A DNA stretch of 64,000 bases from Marinoscillum sp. MHG1-6 (GTDB lineage: Bacteria > Bacteroidota > Bacteroidia > Cytophagales > Cyclobacteriaceae): the NCBI RefSeq assembly GCF_024714475.1, contig NZ_JAMZMI010000001.1, forward strand, positions 825,185 to 889,184. The letters are read 5' to 3'. The translations under genes were made by a program, and so were the position numbers. This document shows, in pieces, positions 43,921 to 54,603 of the stretch. Every line of letters starts with the position of its first letter. Within the stretch, counting starts at the first letter, position 1. The notes beneath the pieces are model-generated. The model was not told where the DNA came from, did no database searches, and worked only from the letters and a program-made list of their open reading frames with translations.

Positions 43921-45573
43921 ATGTCACTTAAACGGCTCAGTCTCGTCCTGCCATTAGTGCTTTCTATGTTTACCGCCCTGGCTCAATCCGGATCAGTTGC
44001 AAGATTTGATCGATTGTTGAATAATGCCAGTTATCAGGAAGCGGCCGAACTCGGTGAGGCTATTCTAGCGGACTCAAAAGAAAGAGAACACTGGTATTAT
44101 GTCAGCTCTAAAATTGGGGATGCACAATACTATCTGGGAAATATCCCCCAGTCGCTCAAATACTATCTCAGGGCGTTGGACTACGATGAAATCTATCTCT
44201 CTGAAAATCTAAGTCTCCTTGAAGAAACCCATAGCTACATAGGGTTTTGTTATCGGGAACTAGGCCTGGACAAGCGGGCCGAAAATTGGTTTAGAAAGGC
44301 GCTGCAATATGCCATTCAGCTTAATGATTCCACCGAAATAGCCATATGCTACTATAATATTGGAACCGTGATATTATCCCAGGGAAAGCTTGATGCCTCA
44401 ATGGAGATGTTGCAAAAAGCCTATGAGATTGACCTGATAAGAAACGACACCAGCGCCATTGGTTTTGATTTAAAAATGATGGGCAATGCACATATGAAGC
44501 TGGGTCAGCCCGCTAAGGCCATCGACTATTTTCAGCAGTCCATTCACTTCCTGGAGCAAAGTTCCGGTAACATGAATTCATTGGGAGTGCGCTATTCTCT
44601 TGTATCAAAAGCCTTTGCTGAATTGGGTCAGCTGGATAGTGCTACCAAATATTCTGTTTTGGCAATGGATGAATATACCAGAGCCAATGACAGCCTGAAT
44701 CTGGCGGGCCAATGGATCGATCTGGCAGGGATTTTTCAAAACAAGGGAGATTATGCCAAGGCATTGGAGTGGAGTCAGAAAGCCAAGGAATACTTTGCTG
44801 CTATGGATGCTGGAAACCAGCTGATAGCGGTAAATCAAGTGCTGGTGCAATCCTATCTATCAACGGGTCAATTTGACAAGGCCCTCATCTTGATTCAAAG
44901 CAATAAGGAGTTGGCAGTAAATCTCGGTTTGCTTCCGGAACTTAAACGCACGTATGAGCTTCAGGCGCAGGTATTTGAAATGACCGGAAAATATGAACAG
45001 GCGATTACGGCGTTCAAAAAATCCATGGCACTTGAAGACTCGATTGATCAGCAGCGGACAAAACTCATGGTCGAAGAGATGAGCGTAAGGTATCAGGTAG
45101 ATAAAGCGGAGAACGAAAATGAATTACTTCGCCTTGAAAACGAAATTGCACAGGCCGAAGTCGATAAGAAGGACACTTTTATTCAAACACTCTTCATCGT
45201 TGGATTACTAGTTCTGCTGGGTACAGGGACCGTGGCGTACTTGCTCGTTTTGAGAAATCGACTGAAGGCGGATAAACTACAGGCAGAGATCAACGAACTG
45301 AGAGTGCGGATAAAAGGGGTTTTGGAGTTTCAGCCGGAACAAGTAGGAATCGCAAAAGAGCAAATAAATGGGTTTCTCAACGAAAGCCTGTCTGATAGAG
45401 AGTTTGAAGTGCTAAACCTGGCGCTTAGTAACAAGACAAACACGGAGATTGCAGATACTGTTTGTCTCTCAGTCAACACAGTTAAGTACCATTTGAAAAA
45501 TATCTACGCCAAACTGGGGGTTTCTGATCGAAAGGAAGCCCTGAAGTACGTGTTTCAAATCTCTTCTAACTAA
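43921..45573 (+). CDS. TPR-repeat membrane protein with LuxR-type HTH
   Basis: A 550-residue regulator common in Bacteroidota. The signal peptide (1-21, ending ALAQ) leads into six or more TPR repeats (about 60-370), then a charged coiled coil (375-420), one transmembrane helix (421-443), a second coil and a C-terminal LuxR/GerE helix-turn-helix (about 487-545; LSDREFEVLNLALSNKTNTE ... NTVKYHLKNIYAKLGV). The sensor part is periplasmic and the DNA-binding part cytoplasmic. It lies 120 bases before the LRR surface protein, and two dyads in that gap are candidate binding sites, so it may control it. Confidence 0.88.
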   Translation: MSLKRLSLVLPLVLSMFTALAQSGSVARFDRLLNNASYQEAAELGEAILADSKEREHWYYVSSKIGDAQYYLGNIPQSLKYYLRALDYDEIYLSENLSLLEETHSYIGFCYRELGLDKRAENWFRKALQYAIQLNDSTEIAICYYNIGTVILSQGKLDASMEMLQKAYEIDLIRNDTSAIGFDLKMMGNAHMKLGQPAKAIDYFQQSIHFLEQSSGNMNSLGVRYSLVSKAFAELGQLDSATKYSVLAMDEYTRANDSLNLAGQWIDLAGIFQNKGDYAKALEWSQKAKEYFAAMDAGNQLIAVNQVLVQSYLSTGQFDKALILIQSNKELAVNLGLLPELKRTYELQAQVFEMTGKYEQAITAFKKSMALEDSIDQQRTKLMVEEMSVRYQVDKAENENELLRLENEIAQAEVDKKDTFIQTLFIVGLLVLLGTGTVAYLLVLRNRLKADKLQAEINELRVRIKGVLEFQPEQVGIAKEQINGFLNESLSDREFEVLNLALSNKTNTEIADTVCLSVNTVKYHLKNIYAKLGVSDRKEALKYVFQISSN

Positions 45574-45597
45574 TTGTATTTCAATTACATAAAAAAA

Positions 45598-45633
45598 CTA
45601 CCCACCCGGGTAGGTGTAGAACTACCCCAGTAG
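45598..45633. promoter_or_regulatory. tandem dyads between the TPR-LuxR and LRR genes
   Basis: CTACCC-ACCC-GGGTAG (45598-45613) and CTAC-CCCA-GTAG (45622-45633) have centres 22 bases apart, about two turns of helix. Both read ACTACCC...GTAGG. The position 60-95 bases before the LRR gene fits an operator. Confidence 0.5.
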
Positions 45634-45692
45634 GATAGGTGGATTAACGCCTACATGCGAGAAATTGATTCCAGCAATTAAAAATTCTCGCC

Positions 45693-48600
45693 ATGAAAAA
45701 ATTATTTATCACTATTGCCGCTATAGCAGCGGTCTCACTTCTTCACGCTCAGAATGTCTACATACCTGATCAGAACATGAAGGATGCACTTCTTGCGGAT
45801 ATCACTGTCAATACAAATTCTGATACCGAAATATCTGTCGCAGAAGCAGAAGCCGTAACCGGCAGGCTCAATTTAAATTCTAAGAACATTGCCGACGCCA
45901 CCGGACTCGAAGCCTTTATCAATATCACAGAATTGTGGATTGGTCAAAATAGTTCCTTAACTACATTGGATATTTCGGCCAACACCAAGGTTCATTATTT
46001 GATTGCGTTTTACCTGCCTATTACGAGCCTCGATCTTACTAATAATCTGCTACTGGATACGGTAGCCATTCAAAACAATAATTTTACCTCTCTGGATTTA
46101 AGTAAAAATACAGCCTTGAGTTATCTTGATGTGAGTGGGAATAATCTATCAGCCATTGATGTGTCGAATAGTGCCGCCCTTAAAACATTCTATTTTCAGG
46201 ATAACAATATTTCTTCAATAAACTATGATCCGAGTTTATTGAGCAATTTGGAAGGGCTCGGTTATGGTGGCAATCCTTTGACAGCCACTTTTGACTTCAC
46301 TGTTTTTACTAATCTTAAATCTTTGGATGCCAGTTCCAGTGCATTAACAAGTATTGACGTGAGTTCATTGTCAGATCTGCAAACCCTGATTGTGGATGAT
46401 AATCTTTACACAAGTCTCGATGTCACACAAAATACTTTATTGACAACATTAACTGCCGGAAATACTTCTATAGTCGAACTCGACCTGTCTCAGAATTCTC
46501 AATTGAGGGCTTTGCTTTTATCAAGTAATACAACGAGCAAGCTTGAATCGATCAATCTAGCCAATGGAAATAATGATAATATGGTGACATTGTACCTAAA
46601 CGGAAATCCGGAACTCTCGTGCATCGCGGTAGACAATCCGGATGCCATCAATCCTTTTCCTAACCTGACAAATTATAATTTGGATGGTTTTACGGGCTTT
46701 TCTGATATATGTGTTCCCGGGGCTATATCATTTGCAGATTCTGTCTTTGAAAATGCTCTGTTGAATCATGTTCCGGTTATCGATACAAATGACGATGGAA
46801 TCATTACAACTTTTGAGGCTGAGGCGGTCACGGATACCTTACATCTCAGTCAAAAGGGAATAAGAAATGTTCAGGAAATTGGCTATTTCTCCAATGTGAA
46901 AGTGATAGAGTTGGCAAGCAATAATCTTGGAAATATCGATTTGAAGGATAATACCAGCCTAACATCAATTGATGTATCATACAATAGTGGTCTGACTGTT
47001 TTCAGCGTTGATAATGGAAATAATGCTGCCATTGCATCATTTAAGATACTTGGCTCCTTGCCAAAGCTGACATGCGTGACGGTAGATGACCCAACCTATT
47101 CAGAAACTAATTGGACAGATGTGCCAGTAAGTCTTGGTTTCAGTACCGATTGTGATGTCTTCCTGGGTGACACTAATTTTCTTAATGCCTTAATAGCAGA
47201 CGGCTATGATTTAAGTGCAGATGGTAAAATTCAGGTAAGTGAGGCCGAACTCGTAACGAACCTCGACTATTCGTCTAAGGCAATATATAGTCTATATGGA
47301 TTGGAAGCTTTTGTATCACTGGATGTGCTTAAGCTTCCGGTAACGATAAGTACACAAACTATTAATCTGAACCACAATACCTTACTTACAGAGCTGCAAA
47401 TTTGTAATAAAGTCTCATCGCTTGATCTTTCCATGATGGGGCTACTGGAAAACTTCTATCTGACATCCATTACATCTGGATTGCTTAATGAGATTGATTT
47501 TACCGCTAACGATAAACTCAAGGGAATCAGTATTAAAGGAGTTTCTACAGGCACCAACATTAACAAAGTAACAGTGGGTAAAAAGAATCTTTTAAACGGA
47601 TTTACCTGCCAGTATACCAATGTGGAATCGCTTGATCTTAGCCAATGTGGTGTCTTATATGCTATAGATATCAATCATAACAATTTACTGACATCGCTCA
47701 ATGTACGCAATGGCTATAATGATTATCAATACTTTAGTCTGAAAGTGCAAAATAATGCGATTCTTGATTGTATTACCGTAGATGATGTGGCCTATGCGGA
47801 GGCTAACTTTAGTGGAACAGTGATTGGTCCAGGGTTTGACCATGATTGTGCTGATGCACCTATCGCATTTATGGATGCGAACTTCGAGGCTGCTTTGTTG
47901 GCAAACGTCCCTAAGGTGGATGCAAATGATGATGGAGATATCCGTTATAGTGAAGCGGCAGCATTTGCCGGTGTATTGAACTTGTCAGGGAAGAGCATAG
48001 CCGAAGCTCCTGAACTCATCTACTTCACCTCAACGACCGGATTGGATATCAGTAACAATAACCTCACTACGCTCAATATCAAGAATCATAATAATGAGAA
48101 TTTCACGCTATTTGATGCAAGGGGAAACACCGGATTGACCTGTATCAATGTGGATGATGTTGCTTACTCTGAAGCAAACTGGACCAATATTGATGCGGGT
48201 ATGAGCTTTTCATTATACTGTTATGGAACTGATATCGTATATATTCCTAATACTGAATTGAAAAGTACTCTCGTTTATAATTACGATACTAATATAGATG
48301 AAGAAATATCCTATAGTGAGGCACTTGCGGTAACAGGTGCTGTTTTTGTGAGTACAAGTTCCGTCACCGACTTAACTGGTCTTGAAGCTTTTGAAAACAT
48401 TACCAAATTGACCCTGGACGGGGTAAGCGTTACATCTGTTCCGTTTGCTGCATGGCCTGATTTAACAGATTTGATAATTAAGCAAAGTTATACTCAAGAA
48501 GCCTGGACATTAAACGAAGTGGATTTAAGCCAAAATCTTCAATTGCAATGGTTACAGTTGTCCAATTTAGAATTATCAGGATTGGATGTTTCAATGCTGT

Positions 48601-50072
48601 CAAAACTTACATTTCTTGAATGTACTGTTTGTGGCTTAAATGAGCTGGATATTTCAAATAACTCCATGCTAACCGATGTACGAGCCAGCTACAATAATTT
48701 TAGTCAAATTAGTCTACCTACCAGTTCGGTACTGGATCTTCTATTTCTGGATTATAATCAGCTTGATGACATTGATCTTTCCGGCCAAACAAGTCTTACA
48801 AGGCTGTCTCTGGCAGGAAATAACTTTACAACACTGGATGTAAGTGCCTTAACCAACCTGGAGACGATCGAATTGGGTGAAACAAATGTGGTATCTCTTG
48901 ATTTGTCCAATAACAATTTATTACAACGGATGGACATATATGGAACAGAGCCAGAGCAGGTAGGTGATCCAATTAATTATTCGGCACTTGAAGAGCTGAT
49001 AATGCCAAATGATGGATCAAATTTGTGGTACATTGATTTGGAATATAGCAGGCTCAAAAGCATCGACTTGTCAAATATTCCTTTTGATGAAGGGGGTGGA
49101 ATTTCTATCGATTTGTATGGAAATGATCTAAGGGACATCAATATTGGAAAGGTTTACGCCCTGGAGATACAGGATAACCCGAACCTGACCTGTGCTCAGA
49201 CGACCGATCCCGCGTATGCCGAGGCTAACTATACTTTTGATGTCGGCCTGACATTTAGTGAATATTGTCCAAGCAAACTTACTGACATCGTATCCTTTAC
49301 GGTGCCAAATCAGGAAGGTGAAACCACCATTGACAAAGACGTACTCACTGTTGACCTCAAAGTCACCTCTCAAACATCACTCACGAGCATTACCCCCACT
49401 ATTACCCTTTCAGAGGGAGCCACAGTTTCGCCTGTAAGTGGTGTAGCTCAGGATTTTAGTTCTGCCGTCACCTACACAGTTACAGCAGAAGATGGTGAAA
49501 CTGCGCAGGATTGGATCGTCAATATTACCAATGCTTTAAATGCACAAACAGATATTGTTTCATTCTCGTTTTCCGAGCAAACAGGAGTGGCAATAATTGA
49601 TGCCGTTGCTCACACAGTTTCGGTGGAGGTGGCCGAGGGAACAGATTTGAGTGCATTGACACCTACTATTACCTTGTCGTATGGTGCTGGAGTATCCCCC
49701 AATAATGGTGTGGCACAAGATTTTTCCAATCCTGTGATTTATACGGTAACAGCTGAAGATGAGGTGACAAGCCAGGATTGGACGGTGACTGTGACAATTG
49801 AGCAAGCGCTTAGTCGAGCGGATGAGTGGCTTAATCAATATTCGGTCTATCCGCAACCAGCGGGAGAAGTATTAAATGTTCACCTGGGGGAAGGGGTGAC
49901 CGATGTAGGCTACAGAATTTATGACCTGTCCGGAACTCTGGTGAAATCGTCGTATGATCAGACAGAAAAAGGTGTAGTAAGTATAGATCTGAACGAGCTT
50001 AAAGCTGGTATCTGGCTATTGCAATTGAGCATAGATCAGGAGCTTAAAACAGTTCGTTTTATTAAGTACTAA
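45693..50072 (+). CDS. giant leucine-rich-repeat surface protein with T9SS sorting domain
   Basis: A 1459-residue secreted protein. Signal peptide 1-19. Five modules follow (starting about 20, 346, 488, 725, 849). Each opens with an EF-hand-like segment (for example VDANDDGDIRYSEA, IDTNDDGIITTFEAEAV), continues with irregular LRRs of the L-x-x-LD-x-S-x-N type, and closes with Cys-x-x-VDDxxYxExNW...C. Two DUF5018-like beta domains (about 1195-1285 and 1285-1372; each with TPTITLS and GVAQDFS) precede a T9SS sorting domain (1380-1459). It probably acts in adhesion or polymer binding at the cell surface, with calcium stabilising the modules. Confidence 0.88.
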   Translation: MKKLFITIAAIAAVSLLHAQNVYIPDQNMKDALLADITVNTNSDTEISVAEAEAVTGRLNLNSKNIADATGLEAFINITELWIGQNSSLTTLDISANTKVHYLIAFYLPITSLDLTNNLLLDTVAIQNNNFTSLDLSKNTALSYLDVSGNNLSAIDVSNSAALKTFYFQDNNISSINYDPSLLSNLEGLGYGGNPLTATFDFTVFTNLKSLDASSSALTSIDVSSLSDLQTLIVDDNLYTSLDVTQNTLLTTLTAGNTSIVELDLSQNSQLRALLLSSNTTSKLESINLANGNNDNMVTLYLNGNPELSCIAVDNPDAINPFPNLTNYNLDGFTGFSDICVPGAISFADSVFENALLNHVPVIDTNDDGIITTFEAEAVTDTLHLSQKGIRNVQEIGYFSNVKVIELASNNLGNIDLKDNTSLTSIDVSYNSGLTVFSVDNGNNAAIASFKILGSLPKLTCVTVDDPTYSETNWTDVPVSLGFSTDCDVFLGDTNFLNALIADGYDLSADGKIQVSEAELVTNLDYSSKAIYSLYGLEAFVSLDVLKLPVTISTQTINLNHNTLLTELQICNKVSSLDLSMMGLLENFYLTSITSGLLNEIDFTANDKLKGISIKGVSTGTNINKVTVGKKNLLNGFTCQYTNVESLDLSQCGVLYAIDINHNNLLTSLNVRNGYNDYQYFSLKVQNNAILDCITVDDVAYAEANFSGTVIGPGFDHDCADAPIAFMDANFEAALLANVPKVDANDDGDIRYSEAAAFAGVLNLSGKSIAEAPELIYFTSTTGLDISNNNLTTLNIKNHNNENFTLFDARGNTGLTCINVDDVAYSEANWTNIDAGMSFSLYCYGTDIVYIPNTELKSTLVYNYDTNIDEEISYSEALAVTGAVFVSTSSVTDLTGLEAFENITKLTLDGVSVTSVPFAAWPDLTDLIIKQSYTQEAWTLNEVDLSQNLQLQWLQLSNLELSGLDVSMLSKLTFLECTVCGLNELDISNNSMLTDVRASYNNFSQISLPTSSVLDLLFLDYNQLDDIDLSGQTSLTRLSLAGNNFTTLDVSALTNLETIELGETNVVSLDLSNNNLLQRMDIYGTEPEQVGDPINYSALEELIMPNDGSNLWYIDLEYSRLKSIDLSNIPFDEGGGISIDLYGNDLRDINIGKVYALEIQDNPNLTCAQTTDPAYAEANYTFDVGLTFSEYCPSKLTDIVSFTVPNQEGETTIDKDVLTVDLKVTSQTSLTSITPTITLSEGATVSPVSGVAQDFSSAVTYTVTAEDGETAQDWIVNITNALNAQTDIVSFSFSEQTGVAIIDAVAHTVSVEVAEGTDLSALTPTITLSYGAGVSPNNGVAQDFSNPVIYTVTAEDEVTSQDWTVTVTIEQALSRADEWLNQYSVYPQPAGEVLNVHLGEGVTDVGYRIYDLSGTLVKSSYDQTEKGVVSIDLNELKAGIWLLQLSIDQELKTVRFIKY

Positions 50073-50088
50073 GTTCAAGGCGAGACTA

Positions 50089-50135
50089 ACCGAAAGGTTG
50101 GGCTGGGGCGGCCTCGAGGAGGTCGCCCATTTTTA
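50089..50135 (+). terminator. terminator after the LRR gene
   Basis: A small GAAA tetraloop hairpin (AACC-GAAA-GGTT, 50089-50100) is followed by a 10-bp stem GGGCGGCCTC / GAGGTCGCCC with one G-U pair and loop GAG (50106-50128), then ATTTTTA. It reaches the stop codon of the convergent dctP gene. Confidence 0.7.
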
Positions 50136-51245
50136 TGAAATATCGTCGTAAAAAATCTTCTCGCTGATGTCTGCCCACGGGATGATCTTTTTTCGGAACC
50201 CAAGGTAATGCTCGTAGATTTTCTTACTCGAAGCATCAGAAGCAGTCAGCTCCTCTAATGTTTCTTGTGTGGCCGCTTTCAGGCCGGCAATCACCTCTTT
50301 TGGGAATCGCTTCAGCTCTGTCTTTCCCTCATCAATAATTTTTTGCAGGTAAGTGCCGTTTTTGGCTTCAAACTCTACCATCATCCATGTATTTAGTCGA
50401 TGGCAAGCTGTGCGGATGATCTCTTGCAAATCCTTAGGCAAACTTAGGAATTTGTCTTTGTTGACTGACATCTCCAGTACGGGGCCGGGCTCCTGCCATC
50501 CCGGGTAGTAATAATATTTTGCAACCTGGTGGAAGCCCATTTTATAGTCATGGTATGGCCCGATCCATTCCGTCGCATCGATAACACCTCGTTCCAGGTT
50601 GGTATAAATCTCACCTCCAGATACGGTTACCGGTGAGCCACCCATCTTGGCGATCACTTTTCCACCTAGTCCCGGGATTCTCATTTTTAGCCCTTGAAGA
50701 TCATCAGGCGTTTCGATGGCTTTGTTAAACCAGCCCCCCATTTGAGCTGCCGTATTGCCACTGATCATGGGCAGGATGTTGAAGGGAGCATATAGTTCTT
50801 CCCAAAGTTGCGAACCCCCACCGGAGGTGATCCACGCATTCATTTGTTGAGAGTTCATCCCGAAGGGCACCGCACAAAAGAATGGAGATGCGGGTATTTT
50901 TCCCGCCCAATAGTAAGCAGCTCCGTGATTCATTTCCACGGCGCCATTGCTCACCGCATCAAAGCCTTCGAGTGCCGGGATCAGCTCACCACCACCGAAA
51001 ACAGTGATGTCCATCCGGCCGCCGGACATTTCCCTGACCCATTCAGCCATGAGCTTGCAACCTTCCCCGAGTACAGGAAAATTAGGAGGCCAGGTCGTGG
51101 TCATTTTCCATCGGTAGGTTTCGTTGAAATTGATGTTGACTGATTTCTCTTCCGCTTTTGGACTGCATGCAAATCCAGCCGTTACACCAATAGCGGCGCC
51201 TACTGATTGCTTAATAAATTTTCTCCTCTTGGCTGCTTCCTTCAT
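50133..51245 (-). CDS. dctP: TRAP transporter substrate-binding protein, TakP-like
   Basis: A 370-residue periplasmic binding protein. The N terminus has RRKFIKQSVGAAIG, a Tat-like twin-arginine signal, followed by a lipobox-like AGFAC (Cys27), so it may be a Tat-exported lipoprotein. The mature protein matches TakP, the 2-oxoacid-binding TRAP protein: WRKMTTTWPP-like start, NGAVEMNHGAAYYWAGK, KMRIPGLGGKVI, GVIDATEWIGPYHDYKMGF and YYYYPGWQEPGP. It should pair with dctQM at 41.6-43.4 kb. It is transcribed towards the LRR gene. Substrate is probably a 2-oxo acid salt, by family. Confidence 0.9.
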   Translation of the reverse strand: MKEAAKRRKFIKQSVGAAIGVTAGFACSPKAEEKSVNINFNETYRWKMTTTWPPNFPVLGEGCKLMAEWVREMSGGRMDITVFGGGELIPALEGFDAVSNGAVEMNHGAAYYWAGKIPASPFFCAVPFGMNSQQMNAWITSGGGSQLWEELYAPFNILPMISGNTAAQMGGWFNKAIETPDDLQGLKMRIPGLGGKVIAKMGGSPVTVSGGEIYTNLERGVIDATEWIGPYHDYKMGFHQVAKYYYYPGWQEPGPVLEMSVNKDKFLSLPKDLQEIIRTACHRLNTWMMVEFEAKNGTYLQKIIDEGKTELKRFPKEVIAGLKAATQETLEELTASDASSKKIYEHYLGFRKKIIPWADISEKIFYDDIS

Positions 51246-51484
51246 ATTAGGTGGTGTTCATTTTGCAGCCCGAAAGTTATCAAAACGTGATTAAATCGAG
51301 ATCGTAAAAAGCAATAGTGTGGAGTGGACGATGCTTTGTTATTGGGTTTGGGAATAAATGACATTTTTTCCGAAAATATGGGTTACGGAAGGATTTTCAA
51401 TGACATAATGTCTTTAAATAATCCAATAAATAGGCTGGTCTGGCTTTTGATCTCAGCAAATCGTACTATAAAATCAGCAAGGAA

Positions 51485-54097
51485 ATGAACTTTAATAAAT
51501 ACACCATAAAATCTCAGGAAGTGCTTCAGAAGGCGACTGAAATCGCCAGCGGAGGTGGACAGCAGGTGATTGAAACCGGGCATCTTTTGATGGCGGTGTT
51601 ACAGTCGGATGAGAACCTGGTGTCTTTCCTTTTGAAAAAAACCGGGGCAGCCAAGTCAACATTGACCAGCAAGCTAGAGGCAATAATTGAGGGCTATCCT
51701 AAAGTTTCCGGGGGTCAGCCTTACTTGTCTTCCGCTGCACATGCTGCGCTTCAACACGCTGAAAGGACATTGAAAGATTTTGGCGACGAATATGTTGCTG
51801 TTGAGCATATACTACTCGGCCTCCTCGCAGGATCGGATCAGACAGCGCAATTGCTTAAGGATAATGGATTTGACAAAAAAGGATTGATCGCAGCGATTAA
51901 GGAATTGCGAGGGGGCGATACCGTGACGGATCAAAATGCCGAGTCTAAATATCGATCCCTGGAGCGATATTCAAAAAACTTAAATGACCTGGCTAAAAAG
52001 GGCAAGATCGACCCTGTCATTGGTCGGGACGAAGAGATCCGACGGGTGCTTCAAATTTTGGCACGTAGAACAAAGAACAATCCGATCCTTTTGGGAGAAC
52101 CGGGTGTGGGTAAGACCGCCATTGTGGAAGGAATGGCTCAGCGAATCGTGGATGGTGATGTGCCTGAAAATTTGAAATCAAAAACCATCATATCTCTGGA
52201 TATGGGTTTGTTGGTAGCTGGTGCTAAATACAAGGGAGAGTTTGAGGAACGTCTGAAGGCGGTGATTAAAGAGGTGACCGATAGCGAAGGGGAGATCATC
52301 CTTTTCATTGACGAAATCCATACCCTGATCGGAGCCGGTGGTGGCGAGGGAGCTATGGATGCGGCGAACCTATTGAAGCCCGCCCTGGCAAGAGGAGAAT
52401 TACACGCCATTGGTGCAACAACACTGAAGGAATATCAGAAATATGTAGAGAAAGACAAGGCCCTTGAGCGTAGGTTCCAGTCGGTATTGGTGGATGAGCC
52501 GTCGGTTCAGGATGCGATATCCATCTTGCGGGGGATCAAGGATAAATATGAGGTTCACCATGGGGTAAGGGTAAAAGACGATGCGGTGATCGCAGCTGTT
52601 GAGCTGTCGAATCGATACATCTCTGATCGGTTCTTGCCGGATAAGGCCATTGACCTGATGGACGAGGCGGCCTCCAAGCTGAGAATTGAGATTGACTCTC
52701 TTCCGGAAGAATTGGATGAGCTGAACAGGAAGATCATGCAGCTGGAAATTGAGCGAGAGGCGATCCGTCGTGAGAAGGACAGGGAAAAGGAAAAGGAATT
52801 GAGCAAGGAGATCGCTGACCTTTCTGGCAAACGCAATGAAATCAAGGCCAAGTGGGAAAATGAGAAGGGGGTAATTCAGGGACTTCGAGCTGAGAAAGAA
52901 AATATCGAGAAGTATAAAACCGAGGCGGAGCAGGCAGAGCGATCAGGTGACTTTGGCCGGGTGGCCGAGATTCGATACGGAAAGATTGTTGAGGCGGAGA
53001 AAAGGCTGGAGGAGTACACCCATCAACTTGCAGAGATGCAGGGAGAGAAATCACTTTTGAAGGAAGAAGTGGATGCGGAGGATATTGCCGAAGTAGTGGC
53101 CAAATGGACAGGCATTCCGGTGTCGAAGATGCTTCAAAGCGAACGTGAAAAGTTGCTTCACCTTGAAGGCGAGTTAGGAAAGAGAGTGGCAGGACAGACA
53201 GAGGCCATCATAGCGGTATCTGATGCGGTGCGAAGGAGTCGGGCTGGTTTGCATGATCCTAAGCGGCCCATAGGATCTTTCATATTCCTGGGGACAACGG
53301 GTGTTGGGAAAACAGAGTTGGCGAAAGCGTTGGCAGAGTACCTGTTCAATGACGAGAATGCCCTTGTGCGGATTGATATGTCAGAGTATCAGGAAAGGCA
53401 TGCTGTGAGCAGGTTGATTGGGGCGCCTCCGGGATATGTGGGGTACGATGAAGGTGGACAACTGACAGAAGCGGTTCGAAGGAAACCTTATAGCGTGATT
53501 TTGTTGGATGAGATTGAAAAGGCGCACCCGGATGTGTTCAACATTCTGTTGCAGGTATTGGATGATGGTCGACTTACCGATAATAAGGGACGTGTGGCTA
53601 ATTTTAAGAACACGATCATCGTGATGACGACCAATATCGGCTCCGGGTTGATCCAGGAACGCTTCGAGGCGTTGAATGACGAGAATGCCGATGCTCTGGT
53701 GGAGGAGACCAGGCGTGAGGTGTTTGAGTTGCTGAAGAAGTCAGTGAGGCCGGAGTTTCTCAATAGAGTAGATGAAACCATTATGTTCAGACCGCTAAGC
53801 AAGGCAGATCTTAGAAAGATTGTCGGAATTCAGTTCAAGTTGATTCAGAAACGCCTGGAGGAAAATGGTGTCAAGATTGAGGCCGATGATAAGGTGTTAG
53901 ATCATTTGGGCAGGGCTGGATTTGATCCTCAGTTTGGAGCACGGCCACTGAAGCGTTTATTGCAGCGAGAGATTCTCAATGAGCTATCAAAAGAGATTCT
54001 CAGTGGCAGGGTCAAAAAAGATGCGGTCATTGGTATTACGCTCTCAGATGATATGAAGGTGGAGTTCATCAATCTGGACGAAGTAAATGTAGGCTGA
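51485..54097 (+). CDS. clpB: ATP-dependent chaperone ClpB
   Basis: An 870-residue Hsp100 disaggregase that works with DnaK to resolve protein aggregates. It shows the N-terminal Clp repeat domain (1-150), first AAA+ with GEPGVGKT (about 203-210), the coiled-coil middle domain (about 400-530; [20 protein letters not shown]), second AAA+ with GTTGVGKT (about 603-610), and a C-terminal small domain. The length and middle domain separate it from ClpA and ClpC. No HrcA/CIRCE inverted repeat is visible upstream. A terminator follows. Confidence 0.96.
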   Translation: MNFNKYTIKSQEVLQKATEIASGGGQQVIETGHLLMAVLQSDENLVSFLLKKTGAAKSTLTSKLEAIIEGYPKVSGGQPYLSSAAHAALQHAERTLKDFGDEYVAVEHILLGLLAGSDQTAQLLKDNGFDKKGLIAAIKELRGGDTVTDQNAESKYRSLERYSKNLNDLAKKGKIDPVIGRDEEIRRVLQILARRTKNNPILLGEPGVGKTAIVEGMAQRIVDGDVPENLKSKTIISLDMGLLVAGAKYKGEFEERLKAVIKEVTDSEGEIILFIDEIHTLIGAGGGEGAMDAANLLKPALARGELHAIGATTLKEYQKYVEKDKALERRFQSVLVDEPSVQDAISILRGIKDKYEVHHGVRVKDDAVIAAVELSNRYISDRFLPDKAIDLMDEAASKLRIEIDSLPEELDELNRKIMQLEIEREAIRREKDREKEKELSKEIADLSGKRNEIKAKWENEKGVIQGLRAEKENIEKYKTEAEQAERSGDFGRVAEIRYGKIVEAEKRLEEYTHQLAEMQGEKSLLKEEVDAEDIAEVVAKWTGIPVSKMLQSEREKLLHLEGELGKRVAGQTEAIIAVSDAVRRSRAGLHDPKRPIGSFIFLGTTGVGKTELAKALAEYLFNDENALVRIDMSEYQERHAVSRLIGAPPGYVGYDEGGQLTEAVRRKPYSVILLDEIEKAHPDVFNILLQVLDDGRLTDNKGRVANFKNTIIVMTTNIGSGLIQERFEALNDENADALVEETRREVFELLKKSVRPEFLNRVDETIMFRPLSKADLRKIVGIQFKLIQKRLEENGVKIEADDKVLDHLGRAGFDPQFGARPLKRLLQREILNELSKEILSGRVKKDAVIGITLSDDMKVEFINLDEVNVG

Positions 54098-54109
54098 TAA
54101 AAACAAGAA

Positions 54110-54154
54110 AGGCTAATCTTACGATTAGCCTTTTTGCCAACAGCTGGCTGTTGG
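54110..54154 (+). terminator. terminator after clpB with a second hairpin
   Basis: Perfect 9-bp stem AGGCTAATC / GATTAGCCT with TTAC loop (54110-54131) and a T-run, followed at once by a second perfect hairpin CCAACAG-CTGG-CTGTTGG (54137-54154). Confidence 0.85.
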
Positions 54155-54603
54155 GAGGACTACTACTATCCAAAAATTTAATCAACGATATGCTTAAAGC
54201 ATTTCATAATGACAAGGAAGTATCCCCAACCACAGATCCACCCCTCATCATTTCTTGTTGCGATTTATACGTAAATATACTTACTTAAAATTAAGTAAAA
54301 ACACGGAGGTATGAATTTTTACATTTTTTGTTATTTTCGGCTATTTTTTTGAATTTGAGCTAATAAAAAGGCTTAAAATTTCTTTTGTATAGCAGAATCG
54401 TTAGGCATGAAGTTATTCCTTTTCTCTGGTATTTAGGAATTTTCTACGTAGAAGTGCGTATTATGAGATCGTGGGTTTTCATCTTTCGATGTCAAACCTG
54501 TTACTATTAGTAAACGGTAATTCCTTTTTGACGTGCTGACCAAACCTGTAAGGTGTTTAGCACGTTAGGCTTTCTCATGTATTCTTGCATCAAGCCTAAG
54601 TCA
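54155..54603. other. AT-rich intergenic region before the DinB-like gene
   Basis: About 450 bases without a convincing gene. It holds an 18-bp palindrome TTACTTAA-AA-TTAAGTAA (54281-54298), part of a segment that recurs at 56.05 kb. A weak upstream extension of the DinB-like reading frame begins at 54553. Confidence 0.45.

Noticed and set aside
51246..51484. CIRCE element before clpB
   Set aside because: No inverted TTAGCACTC / GAGTGCTAA is present in the gap.
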